Source: Saliniramus fredricksonii
GTDB lineage: Bacteria; Pseudomonadota; Alphaproteobacteria; Rhizobiales; Beijerinckiaceae
DNA: 64,000 bases
Assembly (NCBI RefSeq): GCF_900094735.1
Contig: NZ_FMBM01000002.1
Coordinates: 992,001 to 1,056,000 of the forward strand
Reading direction: 5' to 3'
In this document: positions 18,439 through 29,630 of the stretch, piece after piece
Position numbering within the stretch: position 1 is the first letter of the stretch
Layout: every line of letters begins with the position of its first letter
Made by a program: the position numbers and the translations under genes
Notes under the pieces: model-generated
Seen by the model: only the letters and a program-made list of their open reading frames with translations
Databases searched by the model: none
What the model was told of the DNA's origin: nothing

Positions 18439-18540
18439 GCCCCGGCCGAGGGATAACGCGGCGCGGTTCGCGGGGCGAAACAGATTTGACGGGCGGCGCC
18501 GTTCGGCGGTGTCGCGAATTGAAAAAAGGCGATCACGATC

Positions 18541-19719
18541 ATGGCCGTTCGCAGGCTCGCACCGGAAGCGGTTCAACCAAAAGCGTTTTCCTTCACCCCC
18601 GAGACCGAGGCGTGGACGAAGGAACTCGTCGCCAAATACCCGCAAGGCCGGCAGGCCTCGGCGGTGATCCCGCTTCTGTGGCGCGTCCAGACCGATTGCG
18701 GCGGGTGGCTGCCGCAAAAGGCGATCGAGGCGGTGAGCGAGCGGCTGGAAATGCCGTATATCCGTGTCTACGAGGTCGCGACCTTCTATACGATGTTTAA
18801 CCTCGAGCCGGTGGGCAAATTCTACGTCCAGATGTGCGGCACCACGCCCTGCATGCTGCGCGGCTCGAACGAGATACGCAAGGTGCTCGAAGAGCGCATC
18901 GGGGCGCAGCAGACGGTCTCCGAGGACGGGCTGTTCTCCTGGCTCGAGGTGGAGTGCCTCGGCGCCTGTTGCAACGCGCCGATGGTGCAGATCAACGATG
19001 ATTACTACGAGGATCTGACGCCGGAGAATTTCAACAAGCTGCTCGACGATCTCGCCGCCGGCAAGAAGGTGAATATCGGCTCGCAGGCCGGGCGCAAGTC
19101 TTCCGAGCCGCAGGACGACGTCAAGACGCTGACCGATCCCGCGCTCTATGATGGCTCCGTCGTCGGCGCCTGGCGCAAGCGCTTCGAGGAAGAGGCGGCG
19201 CAGCGCGCGGCGGAAGCTAAAGCCAAGGCCGAGAAGGAGAAGCTGGAGAAGGAAGCGGAAAAAGCCGAGAAAGAGGCTGCCGTCGCGCCCAAGAAAGGCC
19301 ATCCCGATGCCGGTCGCGCCACCGAGCGCCCCGTCGCCGATGCGCCGGCCCAGCAGAAGGCCGTCGGTGAGGAAGTCGTCGATCTCGAAGCCGAGGACAA
19401 GGACATCGCGGAAAAGCTCGCCAGGCTGTCCAGGGATGCCTCTCCCGAGGAAAAGGCCAACGCGGTTGGTTCGCGCCCCAAGGCGTTGAAGAAGCCGCGC
19501 AAGGACAAGGCCGACGATCTCAAGAAGATCAGCGGGATCGGCCCGGCCAACGAGGAAAAGCTGCACAATCTCGGCATCTATCATTACGACCAGATCGCCC
19601 AATGGGGGCGTCCGGAAATCCGCTGGGTCGGGCAGTTCCTGTCATTCGCCGGGCGGATCGACCGCGAGGACTGGGTCGGCCAGGCGAAAACGCTCGCCGC
19701 CGGCGAGAGAGAGTCCTGA
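18541..19719 (+). CDS. nuoE: NADH-quinone oxidoreductase subunit E with long C-terminal extension
   Basis: This 392-residue protein begins with the usual 24-kDa subunit (about residues 1-205), which binds the [2Fe-2S] cluster N1a: the ligand Cys of GTTPCMLRG and those of ECLGACCNAP are visible. Enterobacterial NuoE ends near residue 166. Here a Lys/Glu/Ala-rich, probably helical or disordered segment (about 210-320) leads to a C-terminal domain beginning KKISGIGPANEEKLHNLGI, which resembles helix-hairpin-helix modules. Similar extensions occur in rhizobial NuoE (established for the group, as I recall it), but the role is not known. Confidence 0.93.
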   Translation: MAVRRLAPEAVQPKAFSFTPETEAWTKELVAKYPQGRQASAVIPLLWRVQTDCGGWLPQKAIEAVSERLEMPYIRVYEVATFYTMFNLEPVGKFYVQMCGTTPCMLRGSNEIRKVLEERIGAQQTVSEDGLFSWLEVECLGACCNAPMVQINDDYYEDLTPENFNKLLDDLAAGKKVNIGSQAGRKSSEPQDDVKTLTDPALYDGSVVGAWRKRFEEEAAQRAAEAKAKAEKEKLEKEAEKAEKEAAVAPKKGHPDAGRATERPVADAPAQQKAVGEEVVDLEAEDKDIAEKLARLSRDASPEEKANAVGSRPKALKKPRKDKADDLKKISGIGPANEEKLHNLGIYHYDQIAQWGRPEIRWVGQFLSFAGRIDREDWVGQAKTLAAGERES

Positions 19720-19731
19720 GAGGAAAACGAC

Positions 19732-21033
19732 ATGCTGCAGGACAAGGACCGCATCTTCACCAATCTCTACGGCTTCCATTCGCCGGATCTCGACGCTGCG
19801 CGCCAACGCGGCGCCTGGGACGAGACGAAGTTCCTGATCGATCAGGGACGCGAGTGGATCGTCGACGAGATGAAGAAATCGGGTCTGCGCGGGCGCGGCG
19901 GCGCGGGCTTCCCGACGGGGCTGAAATGGTCTTTCATGCCCAAGCAGAATGACGGGCGTCCGCATTACCTCGTCGTGAATGCCGACGAATCGGAGCCGGG
20001 CACCTGCAAGGACCGCGAGATCATGCGCCATGATCCGCATCTCTTGATCGAGGGCTGCCTCCTCGCTTCCTTCGCCATGGGGGCCAATGCCTGCTACATC
20101 TATCTGCGCGGCGAATACATCGCCGAGCGCATCGCCTTGCAGCGCGCCGTGGACGAAGCTTATGAAGCAAAGCTGATCGGCAAGAACAACCTGCATGGCT
20201 GGGATTTCGATCTCTACGTCCATCACGGCGCCGGCGCCTATATCTGCGGCGAGGAGACGGCCCTGCTCGAGAGCCTCGAGGGCAAGAAGGGCATGCCGCG
20301 CCTGAAGCCGCCATTCCCGGCCAATGTCGGGCTCTATGGTTGCCCCACCACGGTCAACAATGTCGAATCGATCGCGGTCGCCGGTACCATCCTGCGGCGC
20401 GGCGCTTCGTGGTTTTCCGGGCTCGGTCGCCCCAACAATGTCGGCACCAAGCTGTTTTGCGTCTCCGGCCATGTGAACAAGCCGTGCAACGTGGAAGAGG
20501 AGATGGGCATCACCTTCCGCGAACTGATCGACACCCATTGCGGCGGGATCCGCGGCGGCTGGGACAATCTGCTCGCGGTGATTCCCGGCGGATCCTCTGT
20601 GCCGATGGTGCCGGCCGAGCAGATTGCCGACGCGCATATGGATTTCGATACGCTGCGCGGGCTGCAATCGGGGCTGGGGACGGCTGCGGTGATCGTGATG
20701 GACAAGTCCACCGACATCGTACGCGCCATCACCCGCATCTCCTATTTCTACAAGCACGAGAGCTGCGGCCAGTGCACCCCCTGTCGCGAGGGAACCGGCT
20801 GGATGTGGCGCGTGCTGACGCGGATGTCGGAGGGCAGGGCGCAGAAGCGCGAGATCGACATGCTGCTTGAAGTCACCAAGCAGGTCGAAGGCCACACGAT
20901 CTGCGCCTTGGGCGACGCTGCGGCATGGCCGATTCAGGGCTTGATTCGCCATTTCCGGCATGAAATCGAAAAGCGGATCGACGATTACGCGGCCAACCCG
21001 CATTCCGATCCGGTGCGCGTCGCAGCCGAGTAA
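19732..21033 (+). CDS. nuoF: NADH-quinone oxidoreductase subunit F
   Basis: This 433-residue catalytic subunit binds NADH and FMN and the [4Fe-4S] cluster N3. The NADH-binding [16 protein letters not shown] motif (about residues 48-63), the FMN-site text [16 protein letters not shown], and the cluster motif [17 protein letters not shown] with a further Cys in TICALGDA are all intact. It lies 12 bases after nuoE and 54 before nuoG. Confidence 0.97.
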   Translation: MLQDKDRIFTNLYGFHSPDLDAARQRGAWDETKFLIDQGREWIVDEMKKSGLRGRGGAGFPTGLKWSFMPKQNDGRPHYLVVNADESEPGTCKDREIMRHDPHLLIEGCLLASFAMGANACYIYLRGEYIAERIALQRAVDEAYEAKLIGKNNLHGWDFDLYVHHGAGAYICGEETALLESLEGKKGMPRLKPPFPANVGLYGCPTTVNNVESIAVAGTILRRGASWFSGLGRPNNVGTKLFCVSGHVNKPCNVEEEMGITFRELIDTHCGGIRGGWDNLLAVIPGGSSVPMVPAEQIADAHMDFDTLRGLQSGLGTAAVIVMDKSTDIVRAITRISYFYKHESCGQCTPCREGTGWMWRVLTRMSEGRAQKREIDMLLEVTKQVEGHTICALGDAAAWPIQGLIRHFRHEIEKRIDDYAANPHSDPVRVAAE

Positions 21034-21087
21034 CCGGATCAAGAGTCACCTGCGGATGCGAGCGGAAACGAACAGGACGACGGCACC

Positions 21088-23169
21088 ATGACCAAACTCA
21101 TCGTCGACGGCAAAGAAATCGACGTCCCGGCCGAATACACGCTGCTCCAGGCGTGCGAGGAGGCGGGCGCCGAGATCCCCCGCTTCTGCTTCCACGAGCG
21201 GCTCTCGGTCGCCGGCAATTGCCGCATGTGCCTCGTCGAGATCAAGGGCGCGCCCAAGCCGATCGCGAGCTGCGCCTGGGGCGTGCGCGATTGCCGTCCG
21301 GGCCCGAATGGCGAGCCGCCGGAGGTCTCGACCAAGTCGCCGACGGTGAAGAAGGCCCGCGAGGGCGTGATGGAGTTCCTGCTGATCAACCATCCGCTCG
21401 ACTGCCCGATCTGCGACCAGGGCGGCGAGTGCGATCTGCAGGACCAGGCCATGGCCTATGGCGTTGATTCGACCCGCTTCCACGAGAACAAGCGCGCCGT
21501 CGAGGACAAGTATATCGGCCCGCTGGTGAAGACCTGGATGAATCGCTGCATCCACTGCACCCGCTGCGTGCGTTTTGCCACCGAGATCGCCGGTGTGCCG
21601 GATCTCGGCGCCATCGGGCGTGGCGAGGACATGGAGATCACCACCTATCTCGAAAAGGCGATGGGCTCGGAGCTGCAAAGCTGCGTCGCGGATCTGTGCC
21701 CGGTCGGTGCGCTCACCTCCAAGCCCTATGCCTATACGGCGCGGCCCTGGGAGATGACCAAGACCGAATCGGTGGATGTCATGGATGCGGTGGGCTCTGC
21801 CATTCGCGTCGATTCGCGGGGTCGCGAGGTGATGCGCATCCTGCCGCGCGTCAACGAGGCGATCAACGAGGAGTGGATCACGGACAAGACCCGCCACATC
21901 ATCGACGGCTTGCGCCGCCAGCGCCTCGACAAGCCTTACGTGCGCGAGAACGGCAAGCTGCGTCCCGCCTCCTGGCAGGAGGCGTTCGGCGCCATCGCCA
22001 GGGCCGTCGGCGCGGCGAGCCCGGAGCGCATCGGCGCCATTGTCGGCGATCTGCCGGCGGTGGAGGAGATCTATGCGCTCAAGCAACTGATGGCGTCGCT
22101 GGGCGTGACCAATCTCGATTCCCGTCAGGACGGCGCGGCGCTCGATCCGGCTCTGGGGCGCGGTTCCTACGTCTTCAATTCGACCATCGAGGGGATCGAG
22201 GAGGCGGATGCGATCCTGATCGTGGGCTCCAATCCGCGTATCGAGGCCTCGCTGGTCAATGTGCGCATCCGCAAGCGCTTCCGCATGGGTCCGCCGCCGA
22301 TCGGCGTGATCGGTGAGAAGGCGGATCTGACCTATGATTATGATTATCTCGGCGCCGGCCCCGATACGCTGGCCGAGATCGTCTCCGGCAAGCATCCCTT
22401 CGCCAAGGTGCTCAGCGAAGCCGAGCGTCCGCTGATCATCCTCGGCCAGGGCGCGCTGATGCGTGAGGACGGCGCGGCGATCATGGCGCTCGCCGCCAAG
22501 GCGGCCGAGAAGGTCGGCGCCGTCACCGATGACTGGAACGGCTTCAGCGTGCTGCACACGGCAGCCGCCCGCGTCGGCGCGCTTGATCTCGGTTTCGTGC
22601 CGGGGGAGGGCGGCCTTGATGCGCAGGCGATGGCCGGCGAAGGCGCGCTCGACGTGGTCTTCCTGCTCGGTGCGGACGAGATCGCCATCCCGCCCGGCGC
22701 CTTCGTGATCTATCAGGGGACGCATGGCGATCGCGGCGCGCACCGCGCCGACGTGATCCTGCCCGGAGCGACCTATACCGAGAAATCGGGCACTTTCGTC
22801 AATACGGAGGGGCGGGTGCAGATCGCCAACCGCGCGGCCTTCCCGCCCGGCGATGCCCGCGAGGACTGGGCCATCCTGCGCGCCCTGTCCGATCACCTCG
22901 GTCACAAATTGCCGTTCGACAATCTGGCGCAACTGCGCGAAAAGCTGTATGCGGCCTATCCGCATATGGCGGCGATCGACGCGATCGCGCAAAGCGACGT
23001 GGCGGCGGCGGTCAAGGCTGCGGCCAGTCTGAAGGGCAAGCCGGGGGATGCGCCGTTTGCGAGCCCGGTCAAGGATTTCTACCTGACCAACCCGATCGCG
23101 CGCGCATCCGCGATCATGGCGGAATGCTCGGCGCTCGCCGCCGGGGAGAGCCGCGAAGCGGCCGAGTGA
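21088..23169 (+). CDS. nuoG: NADH-quinone oxidoreductase subunit G
   Basis: This 693-residue subunit carries the iron-sulfur wire. An N-terminal ferredoxin-like [2Fe-2S] domain has cysteines in RFCFHERL and NCRMCLVE; the His-Cys ligand motif (NHPLDCPICDQGGECDLQD, about residues 97-115) supplies cluster N5, and CIHCTRCVRFA the next cluster. The rest is a molybdopterin-oxidoreductase-like domain without obvious cofactor residues, normal for NuoG. I see only the standard cluster set; the extra N7 cysteines of E. coli are not evident. nuoH follows after 24 bases. Confidence 0.96.
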   Translation: MTKLIVDGKEIDVPAEYTLLQACEEAGAEIPRFCFHERLSVAGNCRMCLVEIKGAPKPIASCAWGVRDCRPGPNGEPPEVSTKSPTVKKAREGVMEFLLINHPLDCPICDQGGECDLQDQAMAYGVDSTRFHENKRAVEDKYIGPLVKTWMNRCIHCTRCVRFATEIAGVPDLGAIGRGEDMEITTYLEKAMGSELQSCVADLCPVGALTSKPYAYTARPWEMTKTESVDVMDAVGSAIRVDSRGREVMRILPRVNEAINEEWITDKTRHIIDGLRRQRLDKPYVRENGKLRPASWQEAFGAIARAVGAASPERIGAIVGDLPAVEEIYALKQLMASLGVTNLDSRQDGAALDPALGRGSYVFNSTIEGIEEADAILIVGSNPRIEASLVNVRIRKRFRMGPPPIGVIGEKADLTYDYDYLGAGPDTLAEIVSGKHPFAKVLSEAERPLIILGQGALMREDGAAIMALAAKAAEKVGAVTDDWNGFSVLHTAAARVGALDLGFVPGEGGLDAQAMAGEGALDVVFLLGADEIAIPPGAFVIYQGTHGDRGAHRADVILPGATYTEKSGTFVNTEGRVQIANRAAFPPGDAREDWAILRALSDHLGHKLPFDNLAQLREKLYAAYPHMAAIDAIAQSDVAAAVKAAASLKGKPGDAPFASPVKDFYLTNPIARASAIMAECSALAAGESREAAE

Positions 23170-23193
23170 GCAAGGATACGGGACACAATCATC

Positions 23194-24213
23194 ATGCCGG
23201 ACATTCTCCTCACCGTGCTGCTCATCGCCTTCAAGAGCCTCGTCTTGATGGTCTCTCTGCTCGTCTTCATCGCCTACATTCTCTACGCCGACCGCAAGGT
23301 CTGGGCGGCGGTGCAGCTGCGCCGGGGGCCCAATGTGGTCGGGCCCTGGGGGCTGTTGCAGAGTTTTGCGGATCTCTTGAAATTCGTGCTCAAGGAGCCG
23401 GTGATACCGGCAGGCGCCAACAAGGGCCTGTTCCTGCTCGCGCCCTTCATTCTCGTGGTGCTGGCGCTCGCGGCCTGGGCGGTGATCCCGGTCAGTGAAG
23501 GCTGGGCGATCGCCGATATCAATGTCGGCATCCTGTTCGTCTTCGCGGTATCCTCGCTGCAGGTCTATGGCGTGATCATGGGCGGCTGGGCCTCGAATTC
23601 GAAATACGCCTTTCTCGGCGCGCTGCGTTCGGCCGCGCAGATGGTCTCCTACGAGGTCTCCATCGGCTTCGTGATCATCACCGTGCTGCTCTGCGTGGGC
23701 TCGCTGAACCTGACGCAGATCGTGCTGGCACAGGACAATGGCTGGGGCATTCTCGGCTGGTTCTGGCTGCCGCTCTTCCCGATGTTCGTGATTTTCCTGA
23801 TCTCGGCGCTGGCGGAGACGAATCGCCCGCCCTTCGATCTGCCGGAGGCCGAATCGGAGCTCGTCGCCGGCTTCATGGTGGAATATTCCTCCACGCCATA
23901 CCTGCTCTTCATGCTCGGCGAATACGTGGCCATCATGACCATGTGTGCGCTGATGACGATCCTGTTCCTCGGCGGCTGGCTGTCGCCGATCCCGTTCGCA
24001 CCCTTCACCTGGGTGCCGGGTCCGGTCTGGTTCATCCTGAAGATGGCGCTGTGCTTCTACATGTTCGCGATGACCAAGGCCTTCGTGCCGCGTTACCGCT
24101 ATGACCAGCTGATGCGGCTGGGCTGGAAGGTCTTCCTGCCGATCTCGCTCGCCGCCGTGGTGATCGTGGCCGGTGTGCTGCAGCTGACCGGCTGGGCGCC
24201 GGGGGCGAGTTGA
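23194..24213 (+). CDS. nuoH: NADH-quinone oxidoreductase subunit H
   Basis: This 339-residue membrane subunit has about eight helices and forms the quinone entry channel. The conserved [14 protein letters not shown] loop after helix 1 and the acidic [20 protein letters not shown] loop (both hallmark loops facing the peripheral arm) are intact, as is the C-terminal [13 protein letters not shown]. The next gene is not nuoI, as usual, but a small two-helix membrane protein that starts only three bases after this stop. Confidence 0.97.
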   Translation: MPDILLTVLLIAFKSLVLMVSLLVFIAYILYADRKVWAAVQLRRGPNVVGPWGLLQSFADLLKFVLKEPVIPAGANKGLFLLAPFILVVLALAAWAVIPVSEGWAIADINVGILFVFAVSSLQVYGVIMGGWASNSKYAFLGALRSAAQMVSYEVSIGFVIITVLLCVGSLNLTQIVLAQDNGWGILGWFWLPLFPMFVIFLISALAETNRPPFDLPEAESELVAGFMVEYSSTPYLLFMLGEYVAIMTMCALMTILFLGGWLSPIPFAPFTWVPGPVWFILKMALCFYMFAMTKAFVPRYRYDQLMRLGWKVFLPISLAAVVIVAGVLQLTGWAPGAS

Positions 24214-24216
24214 GGG

Positions 24217-24483
24217 GTGGGCGGCTTGATTGAGTGGATTTCACCGGCGGGCATGATCGGGGCGGCCATCGGCTTCCTGATCGGGCTGGTGAATTTCAAG
24301 ACGATCGGCGGCTATGTCACCGCGAAGCTGCGGGAGACGGATCGATCGACCAATGCGGCCGAAAAGGCTGATTACGAGCGGCGGATCCGGATTTTCCGCG
24401 TTGCGTTGTTCACATTGACGGTGATCGCCTTTCCGGTCATCGGCTATCTGTTCGGCACCACCGTGTCGACGATGTTCGAATGA
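24217..24483 (+). CDS. Small two-helix membrane protein inside the nuo operon
   Basis: An 88-residue frame fills the space between nuoH and nuoI. It has two hydrophobic segments (about residues 10-32 and 64-85) joined by a charged helix-like loop rich in Arg, Lys and Glu. The annotated GTG at 24217 overlaps the purine run; a TTG at 24226 has GAGGGG eight bases upstream and may be the true start. Stop and following nuoI start are 10 bases apart, so it is co-translated with complex I genes. I recognise no family. It could be an accessory or assembly factor for complex I; the evidence is positional only. Confidence 0.72.
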   Translation: MGGLIEWISPAGMIGAAIGFLIGLVNFKTIGGYVTAKLRETDRSTNAAEKADYERRIRIFRVALFTLTVIAFPVIGYLFGTTVSTMFE

Positions 24484-24493
24484 GGAGTGGGTC

Positions 24494-24994
24494 ATGGAGA
24501 AGGCTATGAGGCTCGATCAGGCCGCGAAGGCGATCCTCCTGAAGGAGTTCGTCTCCGGCTTTCTTCTGGCGCTGCGGTATTTCTTCAAGCCGAAGGCGAC
24601 GATCAATTACCCCTTCGAGAAGAATCCCACCTCGCCGCGCTTTCGCGGTGAGCACGCCCTGCGGCGCTATCCCAACGGTGAGGAGCGCTGCATCGCCTGT
24701 AAGCTCTGCGAGGCGATCTGCCCGGCCCAGGCCATCACCATCGAGGCCGGTCCGCGCCGCAATGACGGCACGCGCCGCACCACGCGCTACGATATCGACA
24801 TGGTGAAGTGCATCTATTGCGGCATGTGCCAGGAGGCCTGTCCGGTGGATGCCATCGTCGAGGGCCCGAATATCGAATTTTCCGTGGAGACGCGCGAAGA
24901 GCTGCTCTACGACAAGCAGAAGCTGCTCGATAACGGTGATCGCTGGGAGCGCGAGATCGCGCGCAATCTGGCGATGGATGCGCCTTATCGCTGA
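24494..24994 (+). CDS. nuoI: NADH-quinone oxidoreductase subunit I
   Basis: This 166-residue ferredoxin-type subunit holds two [4Fe-4S] clusters (N6a and N6b) that link NuoG to NuoB. The two motifs [15 protein letters not shown] and [15 protein letters not shown] are complete. The start is preceded by GAGGAG; a second ATG lies 12 bases inside. The 173-base gap that follows, the largest within the operon, contains a strong hairpin. Confidence 0.96.
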   Translation: MEKAMRLDQAAKAILLKEFVSGFLLALRYFFKPKATINYPFEKNPTSPRFRGEHALRRYPNGEERCIACKLCEAICPAQAITIEAGPRRNDGTRRTTRYDIDMVKCIYCGMCQEACPVDAIVEGPNIEFSVETREELLYDKQKLLDNGDRWEREIARNLAMDAPYR

Positions 24995-25105
24995 GCATTC
25001 TTCATGGTGACCGACCGGGGCCTGCATGGGGGCATATCTTCGGGATGGTTGCCGGGTTTGGCCGGACACGGGTTGTGCGGTCGCGAAACGGGGTCTATAG
25101 ACAGG

Positions 25106-25127
25106 CCGCCCGCACCCATGCGGGCGG
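25106..25127. other. GC-rich inverted repeat between nuoI and nuoJ
   Basis: CCGCCCGCA (25106-25114), loop CCCA, TGCGGGCGG (25119-25127): a perfect 9-bp stem in the 173-base nuoI-nuoJ gap. No T run follows on either strand, so simple termination is unlikely; an mRNA processing or stability element within the operon is possible. Confidence 0.5.
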
Positions 25128-25167
25128 AACCTGACAAGCCACCGCAACAGGCTTCGAGCGAAAGCGC

Positions 25168-25779
<612 letters not shown>

Positions 25780-25791
25780 GGAGCCGATGCG

Positions 25792-26097
25792 ATGATCACC
25801 CTGGTCCATTTCCTCACGCTGGCGGCGATCCTGTTCACGCTGGGCGTGCTCGGGATCTTCATCAACCGCAAGAACGTGATCGTCATCCTGATGTCGATCG
25901 AGCTGATCCTGCTTTCGGTGAACATCAATCTCGTCGCCTTCTCGAGCTTCCTGAACGACATTGTCGGGCAGGTCTTTGCCCTGTTCGTGCTCACCGTCGC
26001 CGCTGCCGAGGCGGCGATCGGGCTGGCGATCCTCGTCATCTTCTTCCGCAACCGCGGCACCATCGCGGTGGAAGACATCAACACGATGAAGGGCTAA
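25792..26097 (+). CDS. nuoK: NADH-quinone oxidoreductase subunit K
   Basis: This 101-residue, three-helix subunit resembles MrpC antiporter proteins. The conserved membrane glutamates appear in [12 protein letters not shown] and in the third helix [13 protein letters not shown]. Length is exactly that of the family. AAGGAGC precedes the start, and nuoL begins 12 bases after its stop. Confidence 0.96.
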   Translation: MITLVHFLTLAAILFTLGVLGIFINRKNVIVILMSIELILLSVNINLVAFSSFLNDIVGQVFALFVLTVAAAEAAIGLAILVIFFRNRGTIAVEDINTMKG

Positions 26098-26109
26098 GGG
26101 GCGTCCACG

Positions 26110-28110
26110 ATGTATCACGCGATCGTCTTCCTGCCGCTTCTCGGCTTCCTCATTGCGGGCATTTTCGGCCGCATGATCGGGCCGCGCCCGAGCGAGATCG
26201 TGACGACCTCCTTCGTCGCGATCTCCGCGCTGCTCTCATGGGTCGCACTGTTCTCCGTCGGTTACGGCGACGGCGACACCGTCGTGCGCATTGCCAACTG
26301 GATGGTCTCGGGCGATCTCGCCGTGGACTGGGCCCTGCGCATCGACGCGCTGACCGTGGTGATGCTGGTCGTGGTGAACAGCGTCTCGGCGCTCGTGCAT
26401 CTCTATTCCATGGGCTACATGCACGAGGACCCGTCGCGCTCGCGCTTTTTCGCCTATCTGTCGCTGTTCACCTTCGCCATGCTGATGCTGGTGACCTCGG
26501 ACAATCTGGTGCAGATGTTCTTCGGCTGGGAGGGTGTCGGCCTCGCGAGCTACCTGCTGATCGGCTTCTGGTATCAGAAGGAATCGGCCAATGCGGCGGC
26601 GATGAAGGCATTCGTGGTCAACCGCGTCGGCGATTTCGGCTTCGCGCTCGGCATCTTCCTCGTCTTCTATCTGTTCGGTTCCACCAGTTTCGACGTGATC
26701 TTCCCGCAGGTCGAGGCCTTTGCAACCGGCGAGGCGGGCGAGGGATTCGTCTTCCTCGGACTCGATGCGCAGGGCACGCTGACGCTCGCCTGCCTGCTTC
26801 TGTTCATGGGAGCCATGGGCAAATCGGCGCAGTTCCTGCTGCATACCTGGCTGCCCGACGCGATGGAGGGTCCGACGCCGGTCTCGGCGCTGATCCATGC
26901 CGCGACCATGGTGACCGCCGGTGTCTTCCTCGTGGCGCGGATGTCGCCGCTGTTCGAATATGCCCCGACGGCGCTCGTCGTCGTGACCGGTATCGGCGCG
27001 CTGACGGCCTTCTTCGCCGCGACGGTGGGGCTCGTCCAGAACGACATCAAACGCGTGATCGCCTATTCGACCTGCTCGCAACTCGGCTACATGTTCGTTG
27101 CGATGGGGCTGGGCGCCTACAGCGTGGGCATGTTCCACCTGTTCACGCACGCCTTCTTCAAGGCGCTGCTGTTCCTCGGCGCCGGTTCGGTGATCCATGC
27201 GATGCATCACGAGCAGGACATGCGCAACATGGGTGGCCTTGGCAAGGTGATCCCGCTCACCGCGCTGATGATGGTGATCGGCACGATCGCGCTGACGGGC
27301 TTTCCCTTCACGGCGGGCTATTATTCCAAGGATGCGATCATCGAGGCGGCATATGCGTCCGGTGCCGGCATGTCGGATGTCGCCTTCATCGCCACCGTCG
27401 TGGCGGCCCTGTTCACGTCCTTCTATTCCTGGCGCCTGTTCTTCATGACCTTTGCCGGCAAGGCGCGCTGGGGTGCGGGCCATGGTCACGCCGCGCATGA
27501 CGACACCTCGCATGGCGATGATCACGGGCATCACCATGATCACAAGCCGCATGAGAGCCCGCCGGTGATGCTGATTCCGCTGATCCTGCTCGCCATCGGT
27601 GCGCTGGTTGCCGGCTACTTCTTCAAGAGCGTCTTCGTGGGAGACGGCTACGAGGCCTTCTGGGGCGATGCGCTCTACACGCGGGCCGACAACACCATCC
27701 TGCATGACCTGCACTACGTTCCCGCCTGGGTCGTCTGGTCACCCTTCGTGATGATGGTGATCGGGTTTGCGCTCGCGTACTGGATGTATGTCCGTGATAC
27801 CGCCGTGCCGGCGCGTATCGCGCAGGAGCAGCCGATGCTCTACCGCTTCCTGCTCAACAAATGGTATTTTGACGAGCTCTACGACATCATTTTCGTGCGA
27901 CCGGCCAAGTGGCTCGGGCGGTTCCTGTGGCGTACCGGTGACGGCAAGATCATCGACGGGATGGGGCCTGACGGCATCTCCGCCCGGGTGCTCGACACCA
28001 CCTCCTGGGTCGTACGGCTGCAGACTGGCTATGTCTATCACTACGCCTTCACCATGCTCGTCGGTGTCGCCGCACTGGTGACATGGTATCTGATCGCGGG
28101 GGCCCGCTGA
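26110..28110 (+). CDS. nuoL: NADH-quinone oxidoreductase subunit L
   Basis: This 666-residue antiporter-like subunit drives proton translocation through a long lateral helix that clamps NuoM and NuoN. About 16 transmembrane segments are visible, with the key Glu in [14 protein letters not shown] and Lys in [20 protein letters not shown]. Residues about 455-485 form a soluble His/Asp-rich loop (many HGH, HDD and HHDH runs) between the antiporter core and the lateral helix, probably metal-binding or simply flexible. The stop overlaps the nuoM ATG (TGATG). Confidence 0.97.
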   Translation: MYHAIVFLPLLGFLIAGIFGRMIGPRPSEIVTTSFVAISALLSWVALFSVGYGDGDTVVRIANWMVSGDLAVDWALRIDALTVVMLVVVNSVSALVHLYSMGYMHEDPSRSRFFAYLSLFTFAMLMLVTSDNLVQMFFGWEGVGLASYLLIGFWYQKESANAAAMKAFVVNRVGDFGFALGIFLVFYLFGSTSFDVIFPQVEAFATGEAGEGFVFLGLDAQGTLTLACLLLFMGAMGKSAQFLLHTWLPDAMEGPTPVSALIHAATMVTAGVFLVARMSPLFEYAPTALVVVTGIGALTAFFAATVGLVQNDIKRVIAYSTCSQLGYMFVAMGLGAYSVGMFHLFTHAFFKALLFLGAGSVIHAMHHEQDMRNMGGLGKVIPLTALMMVIGTIALTGFPFTAGYYSKDAIIEAAYASGAGMSDVAFIATVVAALFTSFYSWRLFFMTFAGKARWGAGHGHAAHDDTSHGDDHGHHHDHKPHESPPVMLIPLILLAIGALVAGYFFKSVFVGDGYEAFWGDALYTRADNTILHDLHYVPAWVVWSPFVMMVIGFALAYWMYVRDTAVPARIAQEQPMLYRFLLNKWYFDELYDIIFVRPAKWLGRFLWRTGDGKIIDGMGPDGISARVLDTTSWVVRLQTGYVYHYAFTMLVGVAALVTWYLIAGAR

Positions 28111-29618
28111 TGTTCGGCTTCGGTATTCTCTCCGGGCTTCTGATCCTGCCGCTGATCGGAGCGGCCTTCATCCTCACCCTGCGCGGTGACGAGGCTGCGA
28201 TCCGCAACAATGCGCGCTGGGCGGCGCTGGCGACGACGATCGTCACCTTCCTGCTCTCGCTGGTGGCCTGGGCGCGGTTCGATACGGGCAGCCCGGATTT
28301 CCAGCTGGTGGAATCGCATGCCTGGCTGATGGAGACGACGCGGTTCACGCTCGGCGTGGACGGGTTCTCGCTGCCCTTCGTGTTGCTCACCACCTTCCTG
28401 ATGCCGTTTTGCATCCTCGCCTCCTGGGAGACGATCAAGACGCGCATCAAGGAATACATGGTCGCCTTCCTCGTGCTCGAGGCGCTGATGATCGGCGTCT
28501 TCGTGGCGCTCGATCTGGTGCTGTTCTACATCTTCTTCGAGGCGGGCCTGATCCCGATGTTCCTGATCATCGGGATCTGGGGTGGCAGGCGGCGCATTTA
28601 TGCGAGCTTCAAGTTCTTCCTCTATACGCTGCTCGGCTCGGTGCTGATGCTCATCGCCATCGTGGCCATGTACTGGCAGGCGGGGACGAGTGACATCCCG
28701 ACACTTCTCGCGCATGATTTCCCGGTCTCGCTGCAGACCTGGTTGTGGCTGGCCTTCTTCGCCTCCTTCGCGGTGAAGATGCCGATGTGGCCGGTCCATA
28801 CCTGGCTGCCGGATGCCCACGTGGAGGCGCCCACGGCCGGCTCGGTGATTCTGGCCGGGATCCTCCTGAAGATGGGGGGCTACGGCTTCATCCGCTTCTC
28901 GATTCCGATGTTCCCCGATGCGTCGCTGTATTTCGCGCCGATGGTCTTCGCGCTCTCGGTCATCGCCATCGTCTACACCTCCCTCGTCGCGCTGATGCAG
29001 GAGGACATGAAGAAGCTCATTGCCTATTCCTCGGTGGCCCATATGGGCTTCGTCACGATGGGCCTGTTCAGCCTCACCCCGCAGGGGATCGAGGGGGCGA
29101 TGTTCCAGATGATCTCGCACGGCCTGATCTCCGGCGCGCTGTTCCTGTGCGTGGGCGTGATCTACGACCGGATGCATACCCGCGAGATCAAGGCCTATGG
29201 GGGCCTCGTTAATCGGATGCCGCTCTATGGCGTCGCCTTCCTGCTCTTCACCATGGCCAATGTCGGCCTGCCCGGCACATCCGGCTTCGTGGGTGAATTC
29301 CTGACGCTGATCGGGACGTTCCAGGCGAATTTCTGGGTCGCCTTCGTCGCCACGTCCGGCGTCATCCTCTCGGCCTGCTATGCGCTCTGGCTGTACTGGC
29401 GTGTCATGAACGGGCGGCTGGAGAAGCCGGAACTTCAGGCGATTCCGGATCTCGACCGGCGCGAAGTTCTCCTGCTGGCGCCACTCGGCATCCTCGTCAT
29501 CTATTATGGTGTGCAGCCGCAGGTGATCCTCGACGCCTTCGCCGCGCCGACACAGGCCCTGCTCGCCAATGCTTATCCCGTTCTCCAGGCCGGCGCTGCG
29601 CTGGCCGGGGTCCAGTGA
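28110..29618 (+). CDS. nuoM: NADH-quinone oxidoreductase subunit M
   Basis: This 502-residue antiporter-like subunit has about 14 helices. The conserved Glu of [19 protein letters not shown] and the Lys of [20 protein letters not shown] are present, as is the broken helix segment with [11 protein letters not shown]-like text ([11 protein letters not shown]). The ATG at 28110 overlaps the nuoL stop and fits the family; a longer in-frame start at 28083 would lie within nuoL. nuoN follows after 12 bases. Confidence 0.96.
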   Translation: MFGFGILSGLLILPLIGAAFILTLRGDEAAIRNNARWAALATTIVTFLLSLVAWARFDTGSPDFQLVESHAWLMETTRFTLGVDGFSLPFVLLTTFLMPFCILASWETIKTRIKEYMVAFLVLEALMIGVFVALDLVLFYIFFEAGLIPMFLIIGIWGGRRRIYASFKFFLYTLLGSVLMLIAIVAMYWQAGTSDIPTLLAHDFPVSLQTWLWLAFFASFAVKMPMWPVHTWLPDAHVEAPTAGSVILAGILLKMGGYGFIRFSIPMFPDASLYFAPMVFALSVIAIVYTSLVALMQEDMKKLIAYSSVAHMGFVTMGLFSLTPQGIEGAMFQMISHGLISGALFLCVGVIYDRMHTREIKAYGGLVNRMPLYGVAFLLFTMANVGLPGTSGFVGEFLTLIGTFQANFWVAFVATSGVILSACYALWLYWRVMNGRLEKPELQAIPDLDRREVLLLAPLGILVIYYGVQPQVILDAFAAPTQALLANAYPVLQAGAALAGVQ

Positions 29619-29630
29619 GGTTCAATCGCC

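Noticed and set aside
17131-19602. 823-codon minus-strand frame across nuoD and nuoE
   Set aside because: Shadow of two well-supported complex I genes; no domain text.
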